A stretch of 64,000 nt of DNA from NCBI RefSeq assembly GCF_017310015.1, contig NZ_CP022297.1:2604001-2668000 (forward strand), read 5' to 3'. This document shows, one piece after another, positions 1 through 9,151 of this stretch (positions within the stretch are counted from its first letter, which is position 1; each line of letters begins with the position of its first letter). The notes beneath the pieces were generated by a model. The model ran no database searches. It was not told the origin of the DNA and saw only the letters and a list, made by a program, of their open reading frames with translations. This DNA comes from Marinobacterium iners (GTDB lineage: Bacteria; Pseudomonadota; Gammaproteobacteria; Pseudomonadales; Balneatricaceae). The position numbers and the translations under genes are program-made.

Positions 1-873
1 GCGTTCCCGTTCAGCCTGCACCCTATCCTGCTCTGCCTTTTTGCGCTGGTGCTTGGCTTCCTGTTGTGACGCATCAACGATGACCTGCGCCTGCATGGCG
101 GCATCAGCCAAATCATTCTCGATTCTGGATTGAACCTCATCCGCCAAGCGCTTTGAATGTGCCAGTGCTTCGGCTTGGGCCTGCTCCTTTCGCCATTCCG
201 AACGGGTCAACCGGCGGCGTCCGGGCCCTAATCTCGCTTGACCATGATGCAGGCTGACCTCGGCATGGTATCGATCCTGAAACCTGCGCATCTCGCGTGT
301 ATAGGCGTCATTACCGGCTTTCTTGCCCTGTGCCGAGCGGTCATTGCCCTGTGCACGCCTGCGGGCCTGCTCACCCTTATGGATGACCTCAAAATCATCC
401 GTTGGATCGGTGTTGCCAATCAGGATATGGATATGTGGGTGTGTTTCGTCCCAGTGCAGGGCCGCAACCCTCACCTGCCCCGGAAACTCAGCCTGCGCGA
501 ACATGACCACATCCTCGGCCCAGTCTCTGACATCGTCAATCATCCGTTGACGTTCAGGTTCGGGCAGTGCGTGTATATCATTTAATGACGTGGGGTGACT
601 GGCGATCAGGCCGATGCCAACGTTGGCGTCTTTACGCAGCTTGCGCTTCTTGCCGCCGTGGTTGACGCGACTCTCATCAGCCGCAGAAACGATCTGACGG
701 GCAGCATCCACGAAGGAGCTGCCCAGCAACGTCTCCGGGGGAAGTGGATTAATAACGTGAGGGTGACTGCCGGGTGCGCGGTCTGCTTCCTCTGCAATCG
801 ATATCAGACTGCGCTTCTTCTCATTGCCATTGCGAGCGTATGCTTCATAATGAATAAATTGATATCCAGCCAT
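1..873 (-). CDS. MobV/Pre-type relaxase, 3' part cut by window edge
   Basis: This open frame of 291 codons starts at the ATG at 871-873 and runs without a stop to base 1, so the C-terminus lies outside the window. The N-terminal part looks like the catalytic domain of Mob/Pre (MobV) relaxases. Around residues 140-150 it reads H-W-D-E-T-H-P-H-I-H, the metal-binding His cluster (HxDExxPHxH) of that family. The residues before the edge are charged and helical, as in the coiled tail of these proteins. MobV enzymes nick one strand at oriT to start conjugative mobilization of plasmids and integrative elements. The gene follows the integrase in the same direction, with a hairpin-rich gap between them. 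Family call is firm; the full length is unknown. Confidence 0.85.
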   Translation of the reverse strand, partial: MAGYQFIHYEAYARNGNEKKRSLISIAEEADRAPGSHPHVINPLPPETLLGSSFVDAARQIVSAADESRVNHGGKKRKLRKDANVGIGLIASHPTSLNDIHALPEPERQRMIDDVRDWAEDVVMFAQAEFPGQVRVAALHWDETHPHIHILIGNTDPTDDFEVIHKGEQARRRAQGNDRSAQGKKAGNDAYTREMRRFQDRYHAEVSLHHGQARLGPGRRRLTRSEWRKEQAQAEALAHSKRLADEVQSRIENDLADAAMQAQVIVDASQQEAKHQRKKAEQDRVQAERER

Positions 874-924
874 ATTGAATTCCTTTTCATCTTTTCAAGT
901 CCTTGTTTTGTTTAAAATAAAAAT

Positions 925-1010
925 TTGGTCAAAGACCAAGTGACCGACTATGTCTTATGGAAATCTGGCGATTTCCATAAGACGTCGGCCATGGGGGCAA
1001 GCCCCCTTGG
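925..1010. other. candidate oriT: three inverted repeats between relaxase and integrase
   Basis: The 179-bp gap upstream of the relaxase holds three hairpins. TTGGTC/GACCAA sits at 925-939. A perfect 14-bp arm pair, 952-965 with 970-983 around a TGGC loop, is extended by CCGAC (944-948) and GTCGG (984-988). GGGGG/CCCCC sits at 993-1006. MobV oriTs normally lie just upstream of their relaxase gene and contain inverted repeats next to the nick, so position and structure fit. The nick site itself cannot be assigned by eye. The G-rich hairpin could instead be part of an integrase terminator. Confidence 0.5.
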
Positions 1011-1052
1011 AACCCCCAAAAGCACCACCTCCTGCACACTATCCGGTGTGCA

Positions 1053-3128
1053 TCAGGCGGCGGCCTTCGGCACCATCTTGTCCCAATTGATGGGTGTCCG
1101 CCGCTCGGAGCCGTTCATGCCGAAGTCGATCTGCTTCTGCACGAAGTCATCAAACTTCAGGCTGCTCACCAGCGCTTCCACCTCATCGGAATACCGCAGC
1201 GTGTACAGCGCCTCCGACAGCTGATCCAGCTGGTAGCCTTCGCCATAGCTTGCACTGCTGCCGGTTTCCTCATGCCCCATAAGGGCCGAGATGACCGGCT
1301 TGCACTTGGGGCCGAGCGTGCTGCGCAAAATATCAATCGCGGTATGGCGGAAGCTGTGGAACACCTTGCCGTCCAGCTCGTTGGGGTTGAGTACCTTGTG
1401 CTTGTAGCCATCCTGCTTGGCCTCACCATCACCATTGAACCAGCGACTGATGATGCGCCCCCACTTAGACTTCAGTTCCCATTTCATATGACGGAACAGA
1501 CGAATACCGTCTCGGCCACCGGCTTCACGGCGGCGCAGCTCCACATAATCAAGGAAGCCGATTTCGATCAGGCGCGGATGGATCGGCACCTTGCGCACTG
1601 CATTCTTGTTCTTCACGTTCTGACTGCGGTGTTCGGCACACACCTGAATATAAGGTTGATCGAACACACGGCCATGCCAGCGCTTGCCATCAACGTGGAT
1701 ATCACTGATTTGCAGCTGGCAGATTTCACCCACACGCATGCCGGTATACATGGCGATCAGCGGCACCCAGAAATGGGCATCGTATAGCTTGCGTTTAGCC
1801 ACGTTGTAAGACCCGTGGTAGATGTAGCCGTTCAGCAAGTCGATCAGGTCTTCATCGGTGAACGGATTGCGGCTCACCTGATCGTCCTCTTCACCCGTAC
1901 CGCAACGACCCTTCACCTTCCTGATCTTGACCTTGTCCGCCGGGTTGGTGGTCAGATAGCCCAAGATATAGCCATGATCCAGCACGTTTTTAAGACGGTC
2001 AAAGTATTCAGAGGAAGTGTCTTTCTTCAACCGAGCAACGGAAGGATCAGCCAGCAGATCATCCAGAGAACGGTTCTTTCTTGCACCCGAGTTGCGGTAC
2101 TTGGGATAGACCAGAATCGTGTTCCTGATTTCCATGATTTTGGCAGGGGTCAAGGTGTGCACCAATGTGTCCTCACCGATGACCTCAACGATGTTTTTCA
2201 TGTAACCGCGGTATTTGTTCAGCGTTGCGCTGTCTTCTTTGTAGGTGCCTTCAATTACGGCATCGGCAAAGTAGCGCTCCGCCAGTGCGGCAAAGGTGAT
2301 TGTCATCGGCTGATCGGATGCTGACTCGACCTCAACATGTGTTTTCTCCCCCTGTAAAGTTAACGCTTTTACAGGCTCCGGTGCTGGCTCGGGTGTCGGC
2401 TCAGGTTCAACCACCAGAGCATCACTGGCGGGTGCCAGCCCACTCTCAATATTGGTTGTGATATCGACATCATTGCAGGCTTGAGTCTGATTCGAGATCA
2501 GGTAATCCCAGACGTCATCCGGTATTTCAGGCGCAGGCTCAGCGCCGAAACTCTCGATGGTGTGCAGATCGTCAGGAATGAAGGCTTCATCAAAGGATGC
2601 GCCCAACAGTGGAATTGCCGCACCGTACTGCTTGAGCAGGCGATGGGTGTAGTAGTGTTCCTTGGCTTTCAGGAACGCCAGCGCCTCCAGATTGCCTTCA
2701 ATCGAGTCTGCGCTGAATGTGGTGATACTACCGTCGATGTGTGTGTGCTTTACCAGTTCCATTAGCATATAAAAGTCCTTTTTCCTTCCTGCATGCGGCG
2801 AATTGCATGACTCATCTCCATTGAGTGTAAATAAGGCGATATCACTTATATCGATATCATAGCGATCTAGCATCACTTTTTGGAATAAGGGTGCTCGACC
2901 TAACCGGGCATTATGATAATAAGTTTCGAGAATGTCAACACACTTGTTGACATTGGTGGCGTACTGGTATACGAGCAGTTTCGCTTCAGCATGAAGCTTG
3001 GTTTTGAGGCTAAGACGGATATCGCGACCAAGGCACGGATAGAGTTCACGCAAACGCGCAGGGAAGACGTAACGGAAGAAGTAAGTACCGGTGGACGAGC
3101 GATAAGTATGGGGGATGTGTGCTGGCAT
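1053..3128 (-). CDS. tyrosine recombinase (phage/ICE-type integrase), 691 aa
   Basis: This is a site-specific integrase that would recombine the element into the adjacent tRNA-Ser gene. The N-terminus (about residues 1-90) resembles the DUF6538-type arm found on large integrases. An acidic Pro-Glu linker lies near residues 240-260. The C-terminal catalytic domain shows the box I Arg in TGMRVGEI, the H-S-F-R-H motif starting near residue 591, a G-H-E motif and a downstream SY that supplies the nucleophilic Tyr. It is longer than the usual 330-450 residues because of the middle region. The start at 3128 lies 100 bp from the 3' end of tRNA-Ser, the normal arrangement for tRNA-targeting integrases. 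The gap has a GTGTCA/TGACAC inverted repeat (3144-3163) that may bind a regulator. Confidence 0.9.
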   Translation of the reverse strand: MPAHIPHTYRSSTGTYFFRYVFPARLRELYPCLGRDIRLSLKTKLHAEAKLLVYQYATNVNKCVDILETYYHNARLGRAPLFQKVMLDRYDIDISDIALFTLNGDESCNSPHAGRKKDFYMLMELVKHTHIDGSITTFSADSIEGNLEALAFLKAKEHYYTHRLLKQYGAAIPLLGASFDEAFIPDDLHTIESFGAEPAPEIPDDVWDYLISNQTQACNDVDITTNIESGLAPASDALVVEPEPTPEPAPEPVKALTLQGEKTHVEVESASDQPMTITFAALAERYFADAVIEGTYKEDSATLNKYRGYMKNIVEVIGEDTLVHTLTPAKIMEIRNTILVYPKYRNSGARKNRSLDDLLADPSVARLKKDTSSEYFDRLKNVLDHGYILGYLTTNPADKVKIRKVKGRCGTGEEDDQVSRNPFTDEDLIDLLNGYIYHGSYNVAKRKLYDAHFWVPLIAMYTGMRVGEICQLQISDIHVDGKRWHGRVFDQPYIQVCAEHRSQNVKNKNAVRKVPIHPRLIEIGFLDYVELRRREAGGRDGIRLFRHMKWELKSKWGRIISRWFNGDGEAKQDGYKHKVLNPNELDGKVFHSFRHTAIDILRSTLGPKCKPVISALMGHEETGSSASYGEGYQLDQLSEALYTLRYSDEVEALVSSLKFDDFVQKQIDFGMNGSERRTPINWDKMVPKAAA

Positions 3129-3228
3129 GAGGCAGGCCTCGCGGTGTCAGGTGCAATTGACACACTCGCTGATGCCTGAAAACACTACTTTTCAGATTTT
3201 CCATAATTCCTTGATTTCAAAGGAAAAA

Positions 3229-3250
3229 TGGCGGTCAGGGAGGGATTCGA
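3229..3250. other. probable attachment-site junction in the tRNA-Ser 3' end
   Basis: The integrase and relaxase lie immediately beyond the CCA-encoding end of the tRNA gene, so the element boundary is expected inside the T-arm/acceptor segment here. A duplicate of these bases should mark the other end, outside the window to the left. Inference from gene order; the second copy is not visible. Confidence 0.5.
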
Positions 3251-3316
3251 ACCCTCGATACGTTGCCGTATACACACTTTCCAGGCGTGCTCCTTCAGCC
3301 ACTCGGACACCTGACC
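3229..3316 (-). tRNA. serX: tRNA-Ser(GGA)
   Basis: On the minus strand an 88-nt class II tRNA can be folded. The acceptor stem is GGTCAGG/CCTGACC followed by G and an encoded CCA. The D-arm is GAGTGG-type, the anticodon loop is CTGGAAA with anticodon GGA, and there is the long variable arm typical of serine tRNAs. The T-arm reads GGTTCGAATCC. It is intact despite the element at its 3' end, so the element carries or restores the 3' half. Confidence 0.95.
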
Positions 3317-3378
3317 GCATTGTGCAATTGATGCTGTTTTTGGCTGTCATGGCGACCGCCTCATCAATTGAGGTGCGC

Positions 3379-3406
3379 ATTCTAGCAGACTGATTTCAAA
3401 GCACAA
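3379..3406 (-). promoter_or_regulatory. sigma-70 promoter for tRNA-Ser
   Basis: On the minus strand TTGTGC (3401-3406) and TAGAAT (3379-3384) are separated by 16 nt, followed by a GC-rich start region. This would give a leader of about 55 nt before the tRNA. Confidence 0.5.
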
Positions 3407-3523
3407 CATCTGGCCCTACTTTTTTTGTCGGTGCCTGTATCCAGACCAAGACGTGGGCCATTTGGCGGGGTATCATGCCGCTATTGCACAAACCGTTCGA
3501 CTATTCAGGGAGTTCTGTTACAG

Positions 3524-4504
3524 ATGTTAATGCCAATTTTGGCCGTGGTTGGAGGTCTGGCTCTACTGGTGTGGAGTGCTGACCGTTTTATTGACGGAGC
3601 GGCAGCAACCGCGCGTTTTGCCGGGATGCCACCTTTACTCATCGGCATGGTAATCATAGGTTTTGGTACCTCTGCCCCCGAAATGGTCGTTTCGGCTTTT
3701 GCTTCGGTCCAGGGCAACCCTAACCTGGCACTGGGGAACGGCTATGGCTCCAATATTGCCAATATCGCACTTATTCTGGGTCTGACCGCCCTGCTCAGCC
3801 CTATTGCGGTTCATTCCCAGATTTTGCGCAAAGAGCTGCCGCTGCTAACTGTGTTCACTTTTCTCGCGGGTTACCAGTTGCTCGATGGACAGATTACGCG
3901 CGCTGAAGCAGTGGTACTGCTGATTGTGTTCTTTGCCATGATGGGCTGGTCAGTCATGCAAGGCATACGCCAGCGAGGCGACACCCTCGGCAACGATATG
4001 GAACATGAGCTGGAAAGCGAGCCAGCCATGACACTGGGCAAAGCCATCTTCTGGCTGCTGCTGGGGCTGGTATTGCTGATCGTGAGTTCCAGAGTCCTGG
4101 TGTGGGGCGCTGTGGACATTGCCAGTGCGCTTGGCGTCAGTGATCTGATTATTGGTTTGACTGTAGTGGCAATCGGCACCTCCCTGCCGGAGCTGGCGTC
4201 CTCTATTATCGCTGTACGCAAGAACGAACATGACCTGGCTTTGGGCAATGTGATCGGCTCGAACATGTTCAACACCTTGGCGGTTGTCGGTATCGCCGGC
4301 GCCATTCACCCGATGTCGTTCAGTCCCGAAGTCCTTACCCGAGACTGGGTCGTAATGGCGGGCCTGACACTGTCGTTGTTTATTCTGGGCTATGGCTTCA
4401 GAGGCAAGGGCCGAATCAATCGCATTGAAGGTGGCTTGCTGGTAGCGGTCTTTGCTGGCTATACCACGTGGCTGATCTTCGGTGTAATCGCCACACAGGC
4501 CTGA
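3524..4504 (+). CDS. calcium/sodium antiporter, CaCA family (YrbG-like)
   Basis: An inner-membrane cation:Na+ exchanger of about 326 residues, the usual size for bacterial CaCA proteins. The two inverted alpha-repeats that bind the ions are both visible. The first reads GFGTSAPEM followed by GNGYGSNIAN; the second reads AIGTSLPEL followed by GNVIGSNMFN. They are separated by a hydrophilic acidic loop. Hydrophobic segments occupy nearly the whole chain. The start at 3524 was preferred over the longer frame from 3425 because it begins directly with a membrane segment and has an AGGGAG-like site upstream; an in-frame ATG at 3530 is equally possible. corA follows 13 nt downstream, so the two probably form an operon for divalent-cation homeostasis. 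Confidence 0.9.
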   Translation: MLMPILAVVGGLALLVWSADRFIDGAAATARFAGMPPLLIGMVIIGFGTSAPEMVVSAFASVQGNPNLALGNGYGSNIANIALILGLTALLSPIAVHSQILRKELPLLTVFTFLAGYQLLDGQITRAEAVVLLIVFFAMMGWSVMQGIRQRGDTLGNDMEHELESEPAMTLGKAIFWLLLGLVLLIVSSRVLVWGAVDIASALGVSDLIIGLTVVAIGTSLPELASSIIAVRKNEHDLALGNVIGSNMFNTLAVVGIAGAIHPMSFSPEVLTRDWVVMAGLTLSLFILGYGFRGKGRINRIEGGLLVAVFAGYTTWLIFGVIATQA

Positions 4505-4517
4505 TAGGGAGACACGC

Positions 4518-5462
4518 ATGATCCGCACATTCACGCTAGAACACGGCAAGCTGCGTGAGCAGGAACAGCTGGCCAGTGATGGATTGACCACTGCCAGCTG
4601 GATTGACCTGCAAGATGCGGATGAAGTCGAGCGGGCCAATGTGGAGCAATTGTTTCCGGAAAGCTTGCCGGATGCGGATGAAGTCGAAGAGATAGAGTCC
4701 AGCGCACGCTACTTTGTCGAAGGCAATGACCTGCATGTCCATTCCCTTTTTCTGTACCAGAGCGAGGGGCGCTTCAAAACCGCAACAGTGGCATTCACCC
4801 TGCAACCGGAGCGGTTGATCAGTACCCGTGACGTGGAGCTGCCTGACTTTCGTCTGACCCGCCTGCGAGCACGGCGCGGATGGGTTGAAGCCACGTCCCC
4901 ACTGCAGATCCTGACCGCACTGTTTGAGCAGAAGGTGGACAACCTGGCTGACCAGCTTGAAGACCTGCATCGGGACCTGGAACAGCTCAGCGTCGAAATA
5001 CTGGAGAACCGAGAAGCGGAGCTTGGTGACCAATTGGATCGACTGGCCAAGCTGGAGGACAGCAACGGCCAGATTCGTCTCTGTCTGATGGACACGCAAC
5101 GCTCGACCTCGTTTCTGCTGCGACACATCCGCGACCAGAAACGTGAGGTTAAAACCTTCCGCGAGATTCTGCGAGACCTGGACACGCTAATGGCACATGC
5201 CACCTTCGTGTTCGAGAAAATCAACTTCCTGATGAATGCCGCCCAGGGTTTTATCAACATCCGCCAGAACCAGATCATCAAGATCTTTTCCATTGCGGCG
5301 GTGGTGTTTCTGCCCCCCACACTGGTAGGCACTGTTTACGGCATGAACTTTGAGATGATGCCAGAGCTGGAGTGGATTTTCGGCTATCCTATGGCGTTGG
5401 GGCTGATGATCATTTCAGCCATCTCACCCTACCTGTTTTTCAAGCACAAAGGGTGGCTCTGA
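4518..5462 (+). CDS. corA: magnesium/cobalt transporter CorA
   Basis: 314 residues, nearly the same length as Escherichia coli CorA. The protein has an acidic, helical cytoplasmic N-terminal domain of about 250 residues, two C-terminal membrane helices and the selectivity motif YGMNF after the first helix. It ends in a basic FKHKGWL tail matching the CorA C-terminus. CorA pentamers take up Mg2+ (also Co2+, Ni2+) through the inner membrane and gate on intracellular Mg2+. The start is supported by AGGGAGA six bases upstream. It follows the CaCA antiporter closely and converges on the GGDEF-EAL gene with only 25 bp between stops. Confidence 0.93.
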   Translation: MIRTFTLEHGKLREQEQLASDGLTTASWIDLQDADEVERANVEQLFPESLPDADEVEEIESSARYFVEGNDLHVHSLFLYQSEGRFKTATVAFTLQPERLISTRDVELPDFRLTRLRARRGWVEATSPLQILTALFEQKVDNLADQLEDLHRDLEQLSVEILENREAELGDQLDRLAKLEDSNGQIRLCLMDTQRSTSFLLRHIRDQKREVKTFREILRDLDTLMAHATFVFEKINFLMNAAQGFINIRQNQIIKIFSIAAVVFLPPTLVGTVYGMNFEMMPELEWIFGYPMALGLMIISAISPYLFFKHKGWL

Positions 5463-5487
5463 AGCCACCGCTTTCAGCCTCCTCCCT

Positions 5488-8343
5488 TCATTTCAGCTTC
5501 AGCTCAAACTCACTGGCGGGCAACGGACGGGCGTAAAAGTAGCCTTGTGCAATATGGCAGCCTGCTCGACGCAGAAACTCACAATGCGCTTCGGTCTCGA
5601 CACCCTCCGCTACTGTTTTCAGCCGCAGATGTCGCGCAATATCGATAATGGATGAGGTGATCGCCACATCATCCTCATCGTCCGGGATGCCCATAATGAA
5701 GGTTCGATCGATCTTGAGCTTGTCCAGTGCAAACCGTTTCAGGTAGGCCAGACTTGCGTAACCGGTACCAAAATCATCCAGCGCGATACGAACGCCCAGT
5801 TCGCGCAGCTGATGCAGCAGGCTGATTGAGCCTTCTACATCACTCATCAGCACACTTTCAGTGACCTCGAGCACCAATTGATCGGCCGGGAAGCCGCTTT
5901 CTGACAGCGCAGCCTTCACCTCATCAACCAGCTCAGGTCGGAACTGTACCGCTGACACATTTACCGCCATGGTCAGCGGCTTGCCATGGATACGATCCCA
6001 TTCAACTGCCTGGTTACAGGCTTGTTGCAGTACCCAGGCACCAATTGGAATGATCAGACCAGTCTCTTCCGCCAGTGGAATAAAACGATCCGGCATCACC
6101 AGACCCTGGCTACTGTTCCACCGCAGCAGGGCTTCACAGCCAGTGAGTCGGTTACTGGAAAAGTCATATTGCGGCTGATAGTAGAGTTCAAGCTCATCAC
6201 GGCCCAGCGCATCTCGTAATCGCGTTTCCATCAACAGACGTTCGGAGACCTGCTGGTTCATCGCCTCAGTGAAGAACTGGAAGTTGTTACGCCCCTGCCC
6301 TTTGGCGTGATACAGCGCCGTATCAGCATTCTTGAGCAACGTATCAAAGTCTTCACCATCACCGGGATAAAGTGCCAAACCGATACTGGCTGTGGTAACC
6401 ATCGTATGATCTTCAACCTGTAAAGGCTCCGCGATCAGCTGCAGGTAGCGTGAAGCCAGGCCTGACAGGTCCGCCTGTTCATCCAGATCCGGCAGCAGGA
6501 TTACGAATTCATCCCCACCCAGACGACTGATCGTGTCGCTGTCACGCGCCTGCTCGGAAAGCCGAGCTGCAACGATTTTCAATACCGCGTCACCACTGCC
6601 GTGACCCAGCGAATCATTGATATTCTTGAACCGATCCAGGTCAATAATCAACAGTGCTGCCTGCTCATGGCGTCTGCGTGCACGAGCAATAGCCTGAATG
6701 GTTCGATCACGCAACAGGCGACGGTTGGGCAGGTCCGTGAGCGGGTCGAAGTCAGAGAGGTAACGCAGTTGGTCTTCAGCCTCTTTGCGCTCGGTCATGT
6801 CGGTCAGCATGGCGACGTGATTGCGCACCACACCCGCCTCACCCCGAACCAGGCTGATCGACAGCCACTGTGGGTATATCTCGCCACTGCGTCGCCGGTT
6901 CCATACTTCACCTTGCCAGGTACCCTGTTCCTGCAAGGTCTGCCACATCCGCTCGAAGAAAGCCGGACTGTGACGTCCCGAGGCCAATAACGCCGGCGTT
7001 TTACCCAGTACCTCTGCTTCCGGGTAGCCTGTGATACGGGTGAACGCAGGATTGACCGCCATGATGCGGTTGTCGGCATCACTGATCATTGCGCCCTCAC
7101 TGGCTGACTCAAACACCTGTGCCGACAGTTTCAATTCATCCGCCGTACGCTCAAGTTCAACCTGGCGCTGGTCGATCTCCTGCTGGTAACGGCGCATCAA
7201 TGTGCGCAGCCAGCGTGAAATAATCCAGGCCACCAGAATGGCGGCCGCCATGGCAAACAGCAACACCAGAATCAGCCACTGCAGGTCATTCTGCAGTTCC
7301 TGCTCCAGCTTGGTTTTTTGCATTGCCAGCACTTCGTCCATGCTTTCCTGATAAATCCCGGCAATGAGCACCCAGTCCCATTCGGGGACTTCCTGCACCA
7401 GCGACAGTTTATGGTGAATTCCTTCAGCACCCGGTTTGTACCAGTCATACTCAACAAAGCGCCCCTCGGGCGTTGCCTGTTCAAGCAGCCAGTTGACCAT
7501 CTTGCGGTGTTCAGAGTCGAGTTGATTCACCAGCTTTCCGGATGAGCCGGGGCGCGTTGGCGAAAGCAGCACCTGTCCACTTTTATGCAATACCGCGATG
7601 TAGCCCTCATCTCCAAACGTCAGCGCTTCAAGTCGATTCAGTGCCTGCTGTTTGAGATCATTCTCGACCTGGTAAAGGTAATCGCCGGTACCGATAATCC
7701 AATTAAGCGGCTCAAACAGTTCCACATAAGCGATTTTTTCCCGCATTTCATCCGGGTAATCCGGTGCATACCAGCGGTAGCGCGAAAAACCGGCCTGATT
7801 CGGGTTTTGCACTGCCTCAATCAGCCCACGCATTATGTAGTGACCGGTATCATCCTGGTTCTCGAGCAGGGATTTACCTTCAATGTCAGGACTGATCGGC
7901 AGCAGTATGCACTCCCCTTCAAGCGTGTCGATGAAAATATAGCCACGCCCATCGAAGAAACGCAGGTCACGCAGGGCTTCCCGAATCAGTTGACCGACCT
8001 GCGCATTGGCACCATCGCCATGCAGTAGAATTTCCATGTCATAGATCGACTGGGCCAGCTGCATCGCCTGACGCACCTGAGCCTGGATATTGTCACGCAG
8101 AACAGCTTCGGTTTGCTGGCGAGTAAAATTGATGTAATCGAGAGTGGCATCCACTTCCTGGCGCAGCTTTTCCTGACTGCTTTGCTGCAGCGAAAGGCGT
8201 TGCTGGCGCAGCCGTTCATGGCCATTCTGCCAAGCCGTCACAACAAAGAAGGCCGACACCAGCAGCATGAGTACAAGCACGGTACCGATGAAGGCACGGG
8301 TCTGATAGCGCGGAAGCGTTTTTGAATCAATCGTCAGGGGCAT
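5488..8343 (-). CDS. membrane GGDEF-EAL protein with tandem Cache sensors and PAS
   Basis: A 951-residue cyclic-di-GMP enzyme. Domains in order: membrane helix at about 17-38; a periplasmic region with two Cache-like repeats, each with a GYI-type strand followed by a YxWY segment (about 60-345); a second helix at about 355-378; a PAS domain (about 405-520); GGDEF (about 530-690); EAL (about 705-945). GGDEF is intact in RLGGDEFV, and RDSD five residues before it is a product-inhibition I-site. The EAL domain keeps GCEALLRW, VNVS, EVTES, DDFGTGYAS, LKID and AEGVET, so phosphodiesterase activity is plausible. It would sense a small periplasmic ligand. No operon partner is evident. Confidence 0.9.
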   Translation of the reverse strand: MPLTIDSKTLPRYQTRAFIGTVLVLMLLVSAFFVVTAWQNGHERLRQQRLSLQQSSQEKLRQEVDATLDYINFTRQQTEAVLRDNIQAQVRQAMQLAQSIYDMEILLHGDGANAQVGQLIREALRDLRFFDGRGYIFIDTLEGECILLPISPDIEGKSLLENQDDTGHYIMRGLIEAVQNPNQAGFSRYRWYAPDYPDEMREKIAYVELFEPLNWIIGTGDYLYQVENDLKQQALNRLEALTFGDEGYIAVLHKSGQVLLSPTRPGSSGKLVNQLDSEHRKMVNWLLEQATPEGRFVEYDWYKPGAEGIHHKLSLVQEVPEWDWVLIAGIYQESMDEVLAMQKTKLEQELQNDLQWLILVLLFAMAAAILVAWIISRWLRTLMRRYQQEIDQRQVELERTADELKLSAQVFESASEGAMISDADNRIMAVNPAFTRITGYPEAEVLGKTPALLASGRHSPAFFERMWQTLQEQGTWQGEVWNRRRSGEIYPQWLSISLVRGEAGVVRNHVAMLTDMTERKEAEDQLRYLSDFDPLTDLPNRRLLRDRTIQAIARARRRHEQAALLIIDLDRFKNINDSLGHGSGDAVLKIVAARLSEQARDSDTISRLGGDEFVILLPDLDEQADLSGLASRYLQLIAEPLQVEDHTMVTTASIGLALYPGDGEDFDTLLKNADTALYHAKGQGRNNFQFFTEAMNQQVSERLLMETRLRDALGRDELELYYQPQYDFSSNRLTGCEALLRWNSSQGLVMPDRFIPLAEETGLIIPIGAWVLQQACNQAVEWDRIHGKPLTMAVNVSAVQFRPELVDEVKAALSESGFPADQLVLEVTESVLMSDVEGSISLLHQLRELGVRIALDDFGTGYASLAYLKRFALDKLKIDRTFIMGIPDDEDDVAITSSIIDIARHLRLKTVAEGVETEAHCEFLRRAGCHIAQGYFYARPLPASEFELKLK

Positions 8344-8472
8344 GGTTTCATCTGGCCCATCTACATCTGGGCAAACTCAGTACAGATTCAGCTCCCTGCC
8401 GCCTGCTGAGAAGTTATTGAAATTTCATGTTTTATAACATTGAGTCCGCACAGTAGCAAACCGACAACATGG

Positions 8473-8940
8473 CTAAAGCGGAAGATTCTGGGTGTTCTTG
8501 ATCTCACGCAAGGCAAAATTGGAGTGCACTTGGGCAATGCCTTGAAGTGTAAAGATCTTTTCATTCAGAAAGCGATCGTATGATGGCATGTCCGGTACCA
8601 CTACTCGCAATACAAAATCAGCATTACCGGTTACGGCGAAACACTGCAGCACCTCGGGATAGGTCATCACCTGTTGCTCGAACTCAGCTGTACTGTCGAT
8701 GTTGTGCCGTTGCAGCGAAACCAGAGCGAACACGCTCAGCACCTGCCCCAAGGCCTCGGGATTCAGGCGCGCACTGTACCCTGCAATCGCGCCCTGTTCT
8801 TCCAGTGCCCGTACCCGGCGCCAGCAGGCCGCCGGTGACAGCCCCACCTCTTCAGCCAACTGTTGATTGCTGATACGTCCGTCCTGTTGCAGATGATCAA
8901 GTATCCGGCGATCAAAACTGTCCAATTCAACCTGTTTCAT
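8473..8940 (-). CDS. Lrp/AsnC family transcriptional regulator
   Basis: 155 residues, the normal Lrp size. An N-terminal winged helix-turn-helix (about 5-60, containing DRRILDHLQQDGRISNQQLA) is followed by a RAM ligand-binding domain (about 70-150) with the G-N-A-D-F motif. The ATG at 8940 was chosen over a TTG at 8964 because GAGTG lies at a good distance. The gene diverges from the indolepyruvate oxidoreductase gene across a 211-bp AT-rich gap. Lrp paralogues often control an adjacent amino-acid catabolic gene in response to its substrate, so it probably regulates that gene and perhaps the aminotransferase and transporter behind it. Confidence 0.92.
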   Translation of the reverse strand: MKQVELDSFDRRILDHLQQDGRISNQQLAEEVGLSPAACWRRVRALEEQGAIAGYSARLNPEALGQVLSVFALVSLQRHNIDSTAEFEQQVMTYPEVLQCFAVTGNADFVLRVVVPDMPSYDRFLNEKIFTLQGIAQVHSNFALREIKNTQNLPL

Positions 8941-9151
8941 TTGGTAACACTCTATTTTTTTCAAAGATTATTTCTCATATAGCCAAATAAAGAAATAATT
9001 TTTCCAAATCCAGTGAAACCGTTGTTCAAATAGCAAGCACCTTTACCCGCCTTGTCCCTACAATTTACAGCCATGAATACGGGCTCGTCCGCTCTGCCAT
9101 CCGGCGGCGTCCCCGGATAACAACAAGATCCAACACAGAGAGGTACCGGGT

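Noticed and set aside
238..915. Plus-strand open frames in the first kilobase
   Set aside because: They lie opposite the MobV relaxase frame, whose His motif and uninterrupted 291 codons make it the real gene.
2351..2375. Perfect 8-bp inverted repeat CCTGTAAA/TTTACAGG
   Set aside because: It lies inside the integrase coding sequence at the Pro-Glu linker and needs no regulatory explanation.
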